Source: Actinospica acidithermotolerans
GTDB taxonomy: Bacteria; Actinomycetota; Actinomycetes; Streptomycetales; Catenulisporaceae
Length of the DNA: 64,000 nucleotides
Assembly: GCF_018139625.1 (NCBI RefSeq)
Contig: NZ_JAGSOH010000013.1
Location: 27,939-91,938, forward strand
Direction: 5' to 3'
Within the stretch, counting starts at the first letter, position 1, and each line of letters begins with the position of its first letter. Shown in pieces: positions 1-8,306 of this stretch. The notes under the pieces were generated by a model. The model saw nothing but the letters and a program-made list of their open reading frames with translations. It searched no databases and was not told the DNA's origin. The position numbers and the translations under genes are program-made.

Positions 1-344
1 ACGGCGGACACATCCTGTGCATCTCCACCTCGCTCGTCGAACGCGCCAACGCGCGCATCCCCGCTGCGCTCACGGCCCTCACCAAGGGCGGCCTGGTCGC
101 GGCAATCAAGGAGCTGGCCATCGAGTACGCGGCGCGGCGCATCCGGGCCAACGCCGTCTCGCTCGGCGTGGTGCGCACTCCCATGCACCCGGAAGACCCG
201 GGAGGCGCACTCGCCGCGCAGCACCCGCTCGGACGCATGGCCGAGATCGACGACGTCGTCGAGGCGATCCTCTATCTCGAGCAGGCCACGTTCGTCACCG
301 GCGACGTCCTGCACGTCGACGGCGGGCAAAGCGCAGGCTTCTGA
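1..344 (+). CDS. SDR-family oxidoreductase, 3' part only
   Basis: The reading frame is open from the first base of the window (frame starting at base 3) and ends at TGA 342-344, so only the last ~113 residues of a short-chain dehydrogenase/reductase are present. The C-terminal Rossmann part is typical: TKGGL helix, the RANAVSLGVVRTPMHP segment and the C-terminal FVTGDVLHVDGGQSAGF signature. The position where the catalytic Tyr of YxxxK should be is Thr (TALTK), while the Lys is kept. A subgroup of SDR proteins with a PxALxxLTKGGL segment has the same replacement, so this is probably not an error. Substrate cannot be inferred. The next features lie on the other strand. Confidence 0.85.
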   Translation, partial: GGHILCISTSLVERANARIPAALTALTKGGLVAAIKELAIEYAARRIRANAVSLGVVRTPMHPEDPGGALAAQHPLGRMAEIDDVVEAILYLEQATFVTGDVLHVDGGQSAGF

Positions 345-351
345 TACACCG

Positions 352-640
352 AGGCAGGTCAGAACACGAACCGCGGACCGCCGACGGCCGTCGATGGCGG
401 CCCTGCTGAGCGCGGTGTCGACCATATGGTGGACCGTAAGCGAGGCAAGCTCGGCGACACTCTTGGTGGTGCGCAGGACAAGCCTGACGCCGGAGGCGGC
501 GCGGGCGAGAGAGCCGCTGGTCCCGCAACGGGCATCCGGGGCGAATTCCAGCGACAGCATGTGCGACGGCTTTGAACCCGCGACATCTGCCGCCGACGTC
601 ACCGGGTCCCGGTTCAACTCGCCGGCGATGCTCTCCGTGC
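352..640 (-). pseudogene. possible remnant of an SGNH/GDSL-hydrolase N-terminal region
   Basis: The minus-strand frame through 560-558 is open with moderately coding-like third positions. It reads a stretch resembling the N-terminal beta-domain of actinobacterial SGNH hydrolases (SGVRLVLRTTKSVAELASLT, at about 430-492). It lacks the catalytic GDSL part and runs into the antisense of the SDR gene, so if real it is a decayed fragment. I see no other gene between 345 and 722. This is a weak call from memory of the family; the frame could also be chance. Confidence 0.2.
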
Positions 641-722
641 CGAGATCTCGCCCCTGACCTGGAGTGAAGCGGTGGAGGAAGAAGCCCTGAATCGACGACC
701 TCTTCGACCGTCCGACACAAAT

Positions 723-756
723 CAGGGGCCGCTTTTCGTTTGGAAAGCGGCCCCTG
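723..756 (-). terminator. intrinsic terminator after tRNA-Pro
   Basis: A 13-bp perfect inverted repeat (723-735 and 744-756, 8-nt loop) lies 12 bases past the 3' end of the minus-strand tRNA and is followed on that strand by a T-rich ATTTGTGT stretch. Confidence 0.75.
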
Positions 757-768
757 CCTGCATAACCG

Positions 769-842
<74 letters not shown>

Positions 843-926
843 GCTGTGCCCCGCTAGCTTAGCGGAGAGCCGGGCCGAACCGGAAATCGTTTCGACCATG
901 CTCGGCCGCGGAGGGGAACACGCAGG

Positions 927-1838
927 TCAGCGGCGTGGGACGAGGGTGAGCAGGGAGGCCTCCGGGGGGCAGGCGAAGCGGACGGGGGCGAAGCGGGAGG
1001 TGCCGCAGCCCGCGGAGACGTGCAGGTAGCTGGTGCGGCTGTTGGGGGCGGTGTGCGTGCTCAGCCCCTTCACCCGGCCCGTGTCGAGGTCGCAGTTGGT
1101 CACCAAAGCGCCGTAGCCGGGGATGCAGAGCTGGCCGCCGTGGGTGTGGCCGGCCAGGATCACGGGGAGGCCGTCGGAGGCCATCGCGTCGAGGGCGCGC
1201 AGGTACGGCGCGTGGGTGACGCCGATGGTGAGCTCGGCGTCGACGTCGGGGCCGCCGGAGACGAGCTCATAGCGGTCGCGCTTGACGTGCGGGTCGTCCA
1301 GGCCGACGAAGGAGATGCGGCGGCCGCCCAGCTCCAGCGAGCCGCGGGCGTTGTTCAGCGGCAGCCAGCCGTGCTTCTCCAGGCCCGCCTGCAGCTCGTG
1401 CCAGTCGTTCTGCGCCCGCTCGCGCTTCGGCGCGTGCGAGCGGTCGCCCCTGCGCAGGTACTTCGTCGGGTTCAGCTTCTTGGCCTGGTAGTAGTCGTTC
1501 GAGCCGAAGACGAACACGCCGGGGACGCGCAGCAGCGGCTCGAGCGCGTCGAGCACGGGGCCGATGCCGTCGGGGTGGGAGAGGTTGTCGCCCGTGTTCA
1601 CGACGAGGTCCGGCTCGAGCTCGGCCAGGGACCGGAGCCAGGCGTGCTTGCGCCGCTGGCCCGGGACCATGTGGATGTCCGAGACCTGGAGGATCTTCAC
1701 CGGCGTGCTGCCCGGGTCGAGCACCGGCAGCTCGAACCGGCGCACCCGGTACAGGTTGACCTCGACTCCGGCGGCGTAGCCGAGCCCGGCCACGCCCACC
1801 GCCGCCACTGCCAGTGGAACCGCGATGGTCTTGCGCAT
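927..1838 (-). CDS. membrane-anchored metallophosphoesterase (YkuE/YaeI-like)
   Basis: 303 residues. The N-terminus has one hydrophobic helix (about residues 5-24), which may act as signal anchor. The rest is a calcineurin-like phosphoesterase domain with the metal-binding blocks in order: DIH (D54, H56), GDN (83-85), ND (N114, D115), H209 and GHTHGGQ (230-236). The family uses a dinuclear metal centre to cleave phosphoesters; in Bacillus and E. coli relatives act at the membrane on lipid-linked phosphates, but the substrate here is unknown. The ATG at 1838 is supported by a TAGCAT hexamer six bases upstream, suggesting a leaderless mRNA. It is divergent from the YqeY gene. Confidence 0.85.
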   Translation of the reverse strand: MRKTIAVPLAVAAVGVAGLGYAAGVEVNLYRVRRFELPVLDPGSTPVKILQVSDIHMVPGQRRKHAWLRSLAELEPDLVVNTGDNLSHPDGIGPVLDALEPLLRVPGVFVFGSNDYYQAKKLNPTKYLRRGDRSHAPKRERAQNDWHELQAGLEKHGWLPLNNARGSLELGGRRISFVGLDDPHVKRDRYELVSGGPDVDAELTIGVTHAPYLRALDAMASDGLPVILAGHTHGGQLCIPGYGALVTNCDLDTGRVKGLSTHTAPNSRTSYLHVSAGCGTSRFAPVRFACPPEASLLTLVPRR

Positions 1839-1844
1839 CCGACC

Positions 1845-1850
1845 ATGCTA
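1845..1850 (-). promoter_or_regulatory. -10 box, leaderless start of metallophosphoesterase
   Basis: TAGCAT on the minus strand ends six bases before the ATG at 1838. This spacing would put the transcription start at or next to the start codon. No good -35 is visible. Confidence 0.45.
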
Positions 1851-1937
1851 ACCACCCGGCGGCGCGGGCAGCGCCGCCTCGCGCCGTCGAGCGATAACGC
1901 GTACCCGACCGGAGCGGTTTCATGACACCCTTGGGGC

Positions 1938-2396
1938 ATGACCACGACTCTCAAGGCCCAGCTGCGCAGCGATCTGACGTCCGCGATGAAGGCGCGGGAC
2001 GAACTGCGCTCGGCCACGATCCGGATGGCGCTGACCGCGATCACCAACGAGGAGGTCGCAGGCAAGGCCGCCCGCGAGCTCTCCGAGGACGAGGTGCTGA
2101 AGGTCCTCACCCGCGAGGTGAAGAAGCGCAAGGAGGCCGCGGAGGCCTTCGCAGGTGCCGGCCGGGCCGAGCAGGCCGCGCGCGAGGAGGCCGAGGGCGA
2201 GGTGCTGACCGCCTACCTGCCGGCCCAGCTCTCCGACGAGGAGCTGCAGGCGCTGGTGGACGAGGCGGTGGCGGAGTCCGGCGCCGAGGGGCCGCGGGCG
2301 ATGGGCGCCGTCATGAAGGTGCTGACGCCGAAGGTGGCCGGTCGGGCGGACGGCTCCCGGGTCGCCGCGGCGGTGAAGGCGAAGTTGAGCCAGTAG
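1938..2396 (+). CDS. GatB/YqeY domain-containing protein
   Basis: 152 residues, the full usual length of stand-alone YqeY proteins. It starts MTTTLKAQLRSDLTSAMK and contains the helical N-terminal half and the C-terminal YqeY half (YLPAQLSDEEL, ADGSRVAAAVKAKL) related to the tail domain of GatB, the aspartyl/glutamyl-tRNA amidotransferase subunit. Binding of tRNA is inferred from that relationship; no catalytic function is established. The stop codon lies in the first copy of a 15-bp tandem repeat. The gene is convergent with the penicillin-binding protein gene downstream. Confidence 0.9.
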   Translation: MTTTLKAQLRSDLTSAMKARDELRSATIRMALTAITNEEVAGKAARELSEDEVLKVLTREVKKRKEAAEAFAGAGRAEQAAREEAEGEVLTAYLPAQLSDEELQALVDEAVAESGAEGPRAMGAVMKVLTPKVAGRADGSRVAAAVKAKLSQ

Positions 2397-2456
2397 ACGC
2401 TGAGCCAGTAGACGCTGAGCCAGTAGACGCTGAACCAGTAGACGCTGAGCCGGTTT
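2386..2456 (+). repeat. 15-bp tandem repeat (4 copies plus partial) over the yqeY stop
   Basis: The unit TGAGCCAGTAGACGC occurs at 2386-2400, 2401-2415, 2416-2430 and 2431-2445 (the last with G to A), with a partial fifth from 2446. Each unit repeats the codons for Leu-Ser-Gln-stop-Thr in the yqeY frame, so the gene end has been amplified with its stop codon. Confidence 0.95.
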
Positions 2457-2491
2457 TTGGGCGGCGTCGCCGGTTGAGGACGAGGAACGGA

Positions 2492-2524
2492 GTGGGGCCC
2501 GGACGGTGATCCGTCCGGCCCCAC
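2492..2524. terminator. bidirectional terminator between yqeY and the PBP gene
   Basis: The inverted repeat 2492-2506/2511-2524 has a 14-bp GC-rich stem with one bulged base and a 4-nt loop. It lies between two convergent genes. Confidence 0.7.
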
Positions 2525-2591
2525 GCCTCTTCGGCCGCTTCAGCCGCGCCCCGCCCCGCTTCGGCCGCCTCGCTCCGCCTCCGCCGTCCGG

Positions 2592-4874
2592 CTAGAAGAT
2601 CCCGCCGAACAGCCCGGTGCTGCCGCCGTTGCCGTTCTGGTTCCCGTTGCCGTTCGTGGTCCCGCCGGTGGTCCCGCCCGTCGTCGCGCCGGTGGCTCCG
2701 CCGGTCGTGCTGGTGCCGGTGCCCTGGTTCTGCGAGCTGCCGCTGTTGTCGAAGCCGGTCGGCGCGGTGAAGCTCTCCGCCGCCACGCCGGAGAGGGCTC
2801 CGGTCATCGCGTCGTTGAAGATCGGCGCGGAGATCGAGGCGCCGAAGACCTGTCCGCTGAAGTACTTCGGACCGATCTTGATGTTCTCCATCTTCGTCGT
2901 CGTGTTCCAGTTGATGTAGCCGGTCCACACGGCGGTGGCGAGCTGCGGGGTGTAACCGTCGAACCAGGTCGCGACGCCGCCGTCGGTGGTGCCGGTCTTG
3001 CCCGCCACGTCACGGCCGTCCAGCGTCACGGCGCCCGCCGCGGTGCCCCACTTCACGACGCCCTGGAGCATGTAGGTCAGCTCGTTCACCGTGTTGGTGT
3101 CGAGCACCTTCGTGCACTGCTTGCTCTGCGCCGCGTACTGCTTGCCGGAGGAGTCGGTCACGCCGGTTATCGCGTACGGCTTGCAGTACGTGCCACCGGA
3201 GGCCAGCGTCGCGTAGGCCTCAGCCATCTCCACCGGCGTGATGTTGTTGGTGCCCAGGGTGAACGACGGTATCTGCAGGAGCGCCTTGCCGTTGCCTGAG
3301 TCGTTGTCCTGGGTCACGCCCATCGACGCCGCGATCGTGGCCGGCTGGCACAGACCCGTCTTCTCCTCCAACCGCAGGAAGTAGGTGTTCACCGACATCG
3401 CGAAGCCGTAGATCATGTCGACCGGGCCGTTGGTGCTGTCGTCGTTCGACGGCGTGTACGGCGTCGAACCCTCTTGCCAGGGCACGGTGGAGTTCACGCC
3501 GTTCTGGCAGGAGGCGAAGTTCACACTCGTATCGTCGATCTGATGCAGCGCGTCGATCTGCGAGCTCGGACTGATCCCCTGTTCCAGCGCGGCCAGGCCG
3601 ACGAAGATCTTGAACGAGGATCCGGCCTGGAAGCCGGTGGTCCCGTTGTGCGACGTGTCCGTGGTCAGGTTGAGGTACGTCTCGCCGCTGCCCGAGCCCA
3701 TCCGCTTGGACTGGGCCATGGCGACGATCGCGCCCGTCCCCGGTGTGACCTCGACGAGTGCCGAGCCGACCTTGTCGGTGGCGTAGACCCGCGAGCCGAT
3801 CGCCGAGTCGGCCGACGTCTCGTTCTTCGGGTCCAGCGTGGTCGTGATGGTCAGGCCGCCCTCGTTCCACATGGCCTTGCGCGCGGCCGTCGTGGCTCCG
3901 TACGCGGAGCTCTGCATGAACGTCTCGTAGACGTAGTTGCAGAAGAACGCCGCGGAGGCCTTGGCGGTGATGCAGCCGTCCTGGGGGGTCGTCGGCTTCA
4001 GGCCCAGCGGCATCTTCTCGTACGCGGCGGCCTGGGCGGCGGTGATGTAGTGCAGGGACGGCGAGGCCATGTCGGCGATCACGATGTTGCGCCGCGCCAG
4101 GGCTTCCTTCGGGTGCAGGAAGGGGTCGTACATGGTCGGGCTGTTGACGATCGCGGCCAGCAGGGCGGCCTGCGTCACGGTCAGCTTCGCGGAGGTGGTC
4201 GAGAAGTAGCGCTCGGCCGCCGTCTCCACCCCGTAGGCGTCGTTGCCGAAGTAGACGATGTTCAGGTAGCGGTCGAGCAGTTCCTGCTTGGACATCTGCT
4301 GCTCGACGGCGATCGCGTACTTGAGCTCGGTGATCTTGCGCGAGAGGGTGTCGGCGATGGCGGACTGCTGGGCCGCGGTGTTGGCGCCGGCCTCGACCTC
4401 GAGCACGTTCTTCACGTACTGCTGGGCGATCGACGAGCCGCCCTGCAGCGAGCCGCCGGAGGAGTCGTTGACCAGGGCGCGCAAGGTGCCCTTCAGGTCG
4501 ATGCCGCCGTGCTGGTAGAAGCGCTGGTCCTCGATCGAGACGATGGCCTCGGGCATCGCGGAGGATATCTGGCTCCACGGGACCACGACGCGGTTGCCGT
4601 GCAGGTCCTCGCTCCAGGTCGTCGCGATGACCGACCCGTCCGCCGCCAGGATCGTGCTGCGCTGCGGCAGGGTGGGCGTCTGGAAGTCGTCCGGCAGGCT
4701 CTCGAAGTTGTCGGAGGCCGATTTCGCCGCGAGCCCCACCGTCGCCGACACCGGCAGCACCAGGCCCGCGATCAGCAGCCCGGCGAGCGAGCTGATCACC
4801 ACGAAGGTGCCGAGATGTGCGGCAAGACGGCCTATACCGCCCAAACCGGAATAATCGCCTTCTGACTTGGCCAT
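2592..4874 (-). CDS. bifunctional class A penicillin-binding protein (PonA2-type)
   Basis: 760 residues. A cytoplasmic N-terminus and one membrane helix (about 22-50) are followed by the glycosyltransferase 51 domain. This has EDQRFYQHGG (catalytic E115) and GGSSIAQQYVKN. The transpeptidase domain follows with SxxK in QAGSSFK, SVN in AMSVNTYF and KTG in VAGKTGTT. The C-terminus is a Gly/Thr/Asn-rich tail. It should polymerise and cross-link peptidoglycan outside the membrane. It is divergent from wblA, as ponA2 is from whiB4 in mycobacteria and as in the streptomycete SCO3580-SCO3579 pair. The ATG at 4874 has TACCCT seven bases upstream, consistent with a leaderless mRNA. Confidence 0.95.
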   Translation of the reverse strand: MAKSEGDYSGLGGIGRLAAHLGTFVVISSLAGLLIAGLVLPVSATVGLAAKSASDNFESLPDDFQTPTLPQRSTILAADGSVIATTWSEDLHGNRVVVPWSQISSAMPEAIVSIEDQRFYQHGGIDLKGTLRALVNDSSGGSLQGGSSIAQQYVKNVLEVEAGANTAAQQSAIADTLSRKITELKYAIAVEQQMSKQELLDRYLNIVYFGNDAYGVETAAERYFSTTSAKLTVTQAALLAAIVNSPTMYDPFLHPKEALARRNIVIADMASPSLHYITAAQAAAYEKMPLGLKPTTPQDGCITAKASAAFFCNYVYETFMQSSAYGATTAARKAMWNEGGLTITTTLDPKNETSADSAIGSRVYATDKVGSALVEVTPGTGAIVAMAQSKRMGSGSGETYLNLTTDTSHNGTTGFQAGSSFKIFVGLAALEQGISPSSQIDALHQIDDTSVNFASCQNGVNSTVPWQEGSTPYTPSNDDSTNGPVDMIYGFAMSVNTYFLRLEEKTGLCQPATIAASMGVTQDNDSGNGKALLQIPSFTLGTNNITPVEMAEAYATLASGGTYCKPYAITGVTDSSGKQYAAQSKQCTKVLDTNTVNELTYMLQGVVKWGTAAGAVTLDGRDVAGKTGTTDGGVATWFDGYTPQLATAVWTGYINWNTTTKMENIKIGPKYFSGQVFGASISAPIFNDAMTGALSGVAAESFTAPTGFDNSGSSQNQGTGTSTTGGATGATTGGTTGGTTNGNGNQNGNGGSTGLFGGIF

Positions 4875-4881
4875 GGACCAC

Positions 4882-4887
4882 AGGGTA
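4882..4887 (-). promoter_or_regulatory. -10 box, leaderless start of the PBP gene
   Basis: TACCCT on the minus strand ends seven bases before the ATG at 4874. Confidence 0.45.
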
Positions 4888-5260
4888 CTTTTCCATACCG
4901 GACCCGGAGCGGCCGCGGGGTGGAGCAGGCCTCACTGTGACCCACTTGCGACAGGGGAAGTAGTCCGGACGGGCCATCAGAGATTGACCAGTCTGGGGAC
5001 TGTCGCCCATTGAAGGCTTTCCGTACTGTCGTGCTTACTGAGGGAAACCGGATGACCCCGGTTACCCGGTACCGGGCAGCGACAACGCGACGCACAGTCG
5101 CGGATGGCGCACTGTACGTGATCATCCGTCAGGGCGGGTGATCGGCAGGGAGAACGGCGTGTGCGGCTAGTGCGGATGCCGTGTCTTCACCTCGCGGGGG
5201 CGGTCACGCGGGTGAGGGTCGCGGTGGGGAGCCTCGAGTGCGGAGAGGACTGCACCGGAA
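4888..5260. other. divergent intergenic region PBP/wblA
   Basis: About 370 bases with no supported gene. It must hold the wblA promoter. A TTGACC hexamer at 4984-4989 on the plus strand has no convincing -10 partner. I see no repeat or structured element. Confidence 0.6.
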
Positions 5261-5665
5261 ATGGCTTGGGTTGAGGATTGGACCATAGCTGCGGGGTGTC
5301 GGGGGATGGACCCGGACGAACTGTTCGTGCAGGGAGCGGCGCAGAATCGGGCCAAGGTCGTGTGCGCGACCTGTCCGGTGCGCACCGAATGCCTGGCCGA
5401 CGCCCTGGACAATCGGGTCGAGTACGGCGTCTGGGGCGGGATGACCGAGCGCGAGCGCCGTGCGCTGCTGCGCAGGCGTCCGGAGGTGCGCTCCTGGCGC
5501 CAGGTGCTCGAGGAGGCCCGCGATGCCTACCTCGAGCGGACCGGAGGCGTGCTGCTGGTGCCGGAGGCGCCGCGGGAGCACGTCGCGGTGGAGGTCGCCG
5601 CCGAGGTGGATCTGGTGGACGGCTTCGAGCCGCAGAACCAGGTCGCGGTCGGGTTGAGCGCGTAG
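5261..5665 (+). CDS. wblA: WhiB-family Fe-S transcription factor WblA
   Basis: 134 residues. Four cysteines bind the cluster (C13, C35, C38, C44, with the CxxC pair CATC), followed by the GVWGG turn and the basic segment ERERRALLRRRP. The core DPDELFVQGAAQNRAK and TECLADALDN matches streptomycete WblA (orthologue of mycobacterial WhiB4). WblA is a global regulator of the switch from growth to sporulation and represses antibiotic production; WhiB4 is a redox sensor. The C-terminal extension of about 50 residues after the basic segment is variable in the family. Gene context (PBP divergent, ArsA-like pair convergent downstream) is the conserved one and supports the assignment. Confidence 0.93.
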   Translation: MAWVEDWTIAAGCRGMDPDELFVQGAAQNRAKVVCATCPVRTECLADALDNRVEYGVWGGMTERERRALLRRRPEVRSWRQVLEEARDAYLERTGGVLLVPEAPREHVAVEVAAEVDLVDGFEPQNQVAVGLSA

Positions 5666-5780
5666 GCCCGCAACGGCCGTGAGCGCCGGCGGGTACCGCG
5701 AGCCCGCCGCGCCCCACGTCAGCAGGAACTACGGATCACCACGACCGCCGAATCGATAGCCCCTGCCCACTCACACCTCT

Positions 5781-5815
5781 CCCGCAGGTCCGCCGCCTTT
5801 GCGCAGACCCGCGGG
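5781..5815 (-). terminator. possible terminator after the ArsA-like operon
   Basis: The inverted repeat 5781-5790/5806-5815 (10 bp, one mismatch, 15-nt loop) lies 33 bases past the stop of the minus-strand operon and between convergent genes. There is no clear T-tract. Confidence 0.3.
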
Positions 5816-5847
5816 CTTCATCCGGGCCATCTCGCCCGAGGGAGCGC

Positions 5848-6993
5848 TCAGGCCGCCGACTGAGCCGCCCCCGTGACCGCGCGAAGGCCGTCGAGGTCGT
5901 GCACGTCCTCGGCCTGCGCGGGCAGCCGCAGCATTCCGATTCCGGGATGGCTCGCCGCGAAGCGCTCGGCGTACCGCGCCTCGCGCCGGTTCAGCTCCAC
6001 GCGCTCGGCGTGCAACCGCAGCAGCCCCCCGGCCAGCGACTGGGCCGAGGTCGGGTTCGGCACATCCAACTGCTCAGCCGCGGCCAGCGAGCGCTCCACC
6101 GTCAGATCCGTCAGACGCGGATGCACCCGATTGAGCACCAGCCCGGCCAGCGGCATCTTCTCCTCGGCCAGCCGTCGGGCGAAGAACGAGGCCTCCCGCA
6201 GCGCGTCCTGCTCGGGAACGGCGACCACGACGAAGGAGGTGCCCTTCGCCTGGAGCAGCCGGTAGGTGGCCTCGGCCCGTTCCCGGAAGCCGCCGAACAT
6301 CGTGTCCAGGGCGTTCACGAAGGACTGCACGTCCGCGAGCAGCCCCGAGCCGAGCAGCTTGCCCAGGGCGCCGGTCACCATGCTGAATCCACTGGTCAGC
6401 AGCTTGAAGGCGCCGAAGCCGCCGACCTTCGCCGGAGCCGTGAGGATCTTGATGAAGCGGCCGTCCAGGAAGGAGCCGAGCCGGTTGGGCGCGTCCAGGA
6501 AGTCCAGCGCGGAGCGGCTCGGCGGGGTGTCGACCACGATCAGGTCCCACTCGCCGCGCGCGTGCAGCTGGCCCAGCTTCTCCATGGCCATGTACTCCTG
6601 CGTGCCGGCGAAGCTCGCGGAGAGGGACTGGTAGAAGGGGTTCGACAGGATCTGCTCGGCGCGGCCCTTGTCGGCGTGTTCGACCACGATGTCGTCGAAC
6701 GTGCGCTTCATGTCGAGCATCATCGCGTGCAGCCGGCCGCCAGCCGACGTGTCGATGTCCTCGACCGGGCGCGGGGTGTTGTCCAGCTCGGTCAGTCCGA
6801 GCGACTGCGCGAGCCGGCGTGCCGGGTCGATGGTGAGCACGACGACGTCCCGGCCGCGCTCCGCGGCGCGCAGCGCGAAGGCGGCGGCCGTGGTCGTCTT
6901 GCCGACGCCGCCGGAGCCGCAGCACACGATGATCCGGGTCTCCCGGTCGTCCAGCAGCGCGTCGAGATCCAAATCGGGGGACACTGCGTTCAC
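5848..6993 (-). CDS. ArsA-like ATPase, second of a pair (Rv3680/SCO3578-type)
   Basis: 381 residues of the ArsA/Get3 P-loop family. The deviant Walker A is CGSGGVGKTTT (about 25-35), the switch region carries TIDPARRLAQSLG, and VVDTPPSRSALDF is the Walker B/DTPP block. The mycobacterial pair Rv3679-Rv3680 acts as an anion-transport-type ATPase complex needed for tolerance of reactive metabolites; here the function is inferred from orthology only. The start codon overlaps the stop of the upstream partner (ATGA at 6990-6993), so the two are translationally coupled. It is convergent with wblA. Confidence 0.88.
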   Translation of the reverse strand: MNAVSPDLDLDALLDDRETRIIVCCGSGGVGKTTTAAAFALRAAERGRDVVVLTIDPARRLAQSLGLTELDNTPRPVEDIDTSAGGRLHAMMLDMKRTFDDIVVEHADKGRAEQILSNPFYQSLSASFAGTQEYMAMEKLGQLHARGEWDLIVVDTPPSRSALDFLDAPNRLGSFLDGRFIKILTAPAKVGGFGAFKLLTSGFSMVTGALGKLLGSGLLADVQSFVNALDTMFGGFRERAEATYRLLQAKGTSFVVVAVPEQDALREASFFARRLAEEKMPLAGLVLNRVHPRLTDLTVERSLAAAEQLDVPNPTSAQSLAGGLLRLHAERVELNRREARYAERFAASHPGIGMLRLPAQAEDVHDLDGLRAVTGAAQSAA

Positions 6994-8033
6994 GCCGCCC
7001 CCTGGTCACGCAGCGACGTGGCCAACCGGTCCAGGCCCACGCGATCCACTCCCTCGTTCAGCAGCGGCAGCTCGTAGATCGGCGCGTCGCAGTCGCTCAG
7101 CGACTCGCGCTGGTCCAGCTCCAGCAGCACCCGCTGGGCGTGCTCGGTGGCCAGCGCCGAGAGAGCGTCCACGATCGGCGGACGGTCGAGGTTCACCTCG
7201 GCCAGCCCGGCGGAGAGCTCCACGCGGTCCACGCCCTCGGTCGCCGCCCGCTTGAGCTGAGCGTCCGTCAGCACGACGTCGCGCGCCTGGTTGACCATGA
7301 TGCCGCCGACCGGCAGGCCGGCCGCACGCAGGTCCTTGATCCCGTCCAGCGTCTCCTGCACCGGCATCTCCTCCAGCAGCGTCGCGAAGTGCACGGCGGT
7401 CTGCGCGCTGGTGAGCACCCGCATCACCGCCTCCGCCTGGTTGTGGATCGGCCCCACCCTGGCCAGCCCGGAGACCTCCGAGTTGACGTTCAGGAAGCGG
7501 GTGATCCGGCCGGTCGGCGGCGCGTCCATGACGACGGCGTCGTAGTGGAAGGTGCGCCCCTCCTCGCGCGCGCGGCGGCGCACCGCCTCGCAGGTCTTCC
7601 CGGTCAGCAGCACGTCCCGGATGCCGGGGGCGACCGTGGTGGCGAAGTCGATCGCGCCGAAGCGTTTGAGCGCCTTGGCCGCCGCGCCCAGCTTGTAGAA
7701 CATGTCCAGGTACTCGAGCAGCGCCTGCTCCGGGTCTATCGCCAGCGCCCACACCTCGCCGCCGCCCGGCACGGTCGCGACCCGCCGCTCCTCGTACGGC
7801 AGCGGCGGCGAGTCGAACAGCTGTGCCAGGCCCTGCCGCCCCTCGACCTCGACCAGCAGCACCCGCGGCGTGCGCGCGGGGCCGGAGGCCCGGCGCCTGC
7901 TCGCGCCGCGGCCGGCCAGGGCCAGCGCGAGCGCGCCGGCCACCGTCGTCTTGCCGGTGCCGCCCTTGCCCGTCACCACGTGCAGGCGGACCCCCGGCCA
8001 GTCCTTGGCGGCTGCTGAGTCTGCGGTAGTCAC
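6990..8033 (-). CDS. ArsA-like ATPase, first of a pair (Rv3679/SCO3577-type)
   Basis: 347 residues. The Walker A motif is GKGGTGKTT near residue 22; the DAPPTGRITRFLN block corresponds to the ArsA signature after Walker B. A short Arg/Ala-rich insertion (about 43-56) follows the P-loop helix. Together with the next gene it forms the two-ATPase unit found beside WhiB4/WblA in actinobacteria. The GTG at 8033 has TACGCT six bases upstream, suggesting a leaderless transcript that covers both ATPase genes. It is divergent from the DUF4177-RidA-MBL genes. Confidence 0.88.
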   Translation of the reverse strand: MTTADSAAAKDWPGVRLHVVTGKGGTGKTTVAGALALALAGRGASRRRASGPARTPRVLLVEVEGRQGLAQLFDSPPLPYEERRVATVPGGGEVWALAIDPEQALLEYLDMFYKLGAAAKALKRFGAIDFATTVAPGIRDVLLTGKTCEAVRRRAREEGRTFHYDAVVMDAPPTGRITRFLNVNSEVSGLARVGPIHNQAEAVMRVLTSAQTAVHFATLLEEMPVQETLDGIKDLRAAGLPVGGIMVNQARDVVLTDAQLKRAATEGVDRVELSAGLAEVNLDRPPIVDALSALATEHAQRVLLELDQRESLSDCDAPIYELPLLNEGVDRVGLDRLATSLRDQGAA

Positions 8034-8039
8034 CGAACG

Positions 8040-8045
8040 AGCGTA
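8040..8045 (-). promoter_or_regulatory. -10 box, leaderless start of the ArsA-like operon
   Basis: TACGCT on the minus strand ends six bases before the GTG at 8033. Confidence 0.5.
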
Positions 8046-8131
8046 ACCCGTGCCTCGGGGTCAGTGCCGCTACCCCCGGGGCCACGGCCGCGCCCCGGAC
8101 CCGCCGAAGGCGACGCGGCCGTGCGAGGCGT

Positions 8132-8137
8132 TACGGT
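8132..8137 (+). promoter_or_regulatory. -10 box, leaderless start of the DUF4177 gene
   Basis: TACGGT ends seven bases before the ATG at 8145. Confidence 0.5.
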
Positions 8138-8144
8138 AGGCGGC

Positions 8145-8306
8145 ATGGCGAAGAAGTTCGAATACGCGACGGTCCCGCTGCTGGTGCACGCCACCAAGCA
8201 GATCCTGGACAACTGGGGCCAGGACGGCTGGGAGCTGGTGCAGGTCGTGCCGGGCCCGAACCCGGAGAACCTGGTGGCCTACATGAAGCGCGAGGTGGCG
8301 TCCTGA
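8145..8306 (+). CDS. DUF4177-type small protein
   Basis: 53 residues: a short beta-alpha protein beginning MAKKFEYATVPLL with QDGWELVQVVPG in the middle, which is the DUF4177 signature. Function is unknown. The start is fixed by a TACGGT box seven bases upstream and by homologues of this size; the frame is open further upstream (to 8064) but that part is Pro/Arg-rich and unlike the family. Its stop overlaps the ATG of the RidA gene (TGATG), so the two are coupled. Confidence 0.8.
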   Translation: MAKKFEYATVPLLVHATKQILDNWGQDGWELVQVVPGPNPENLVAYMKREVAS

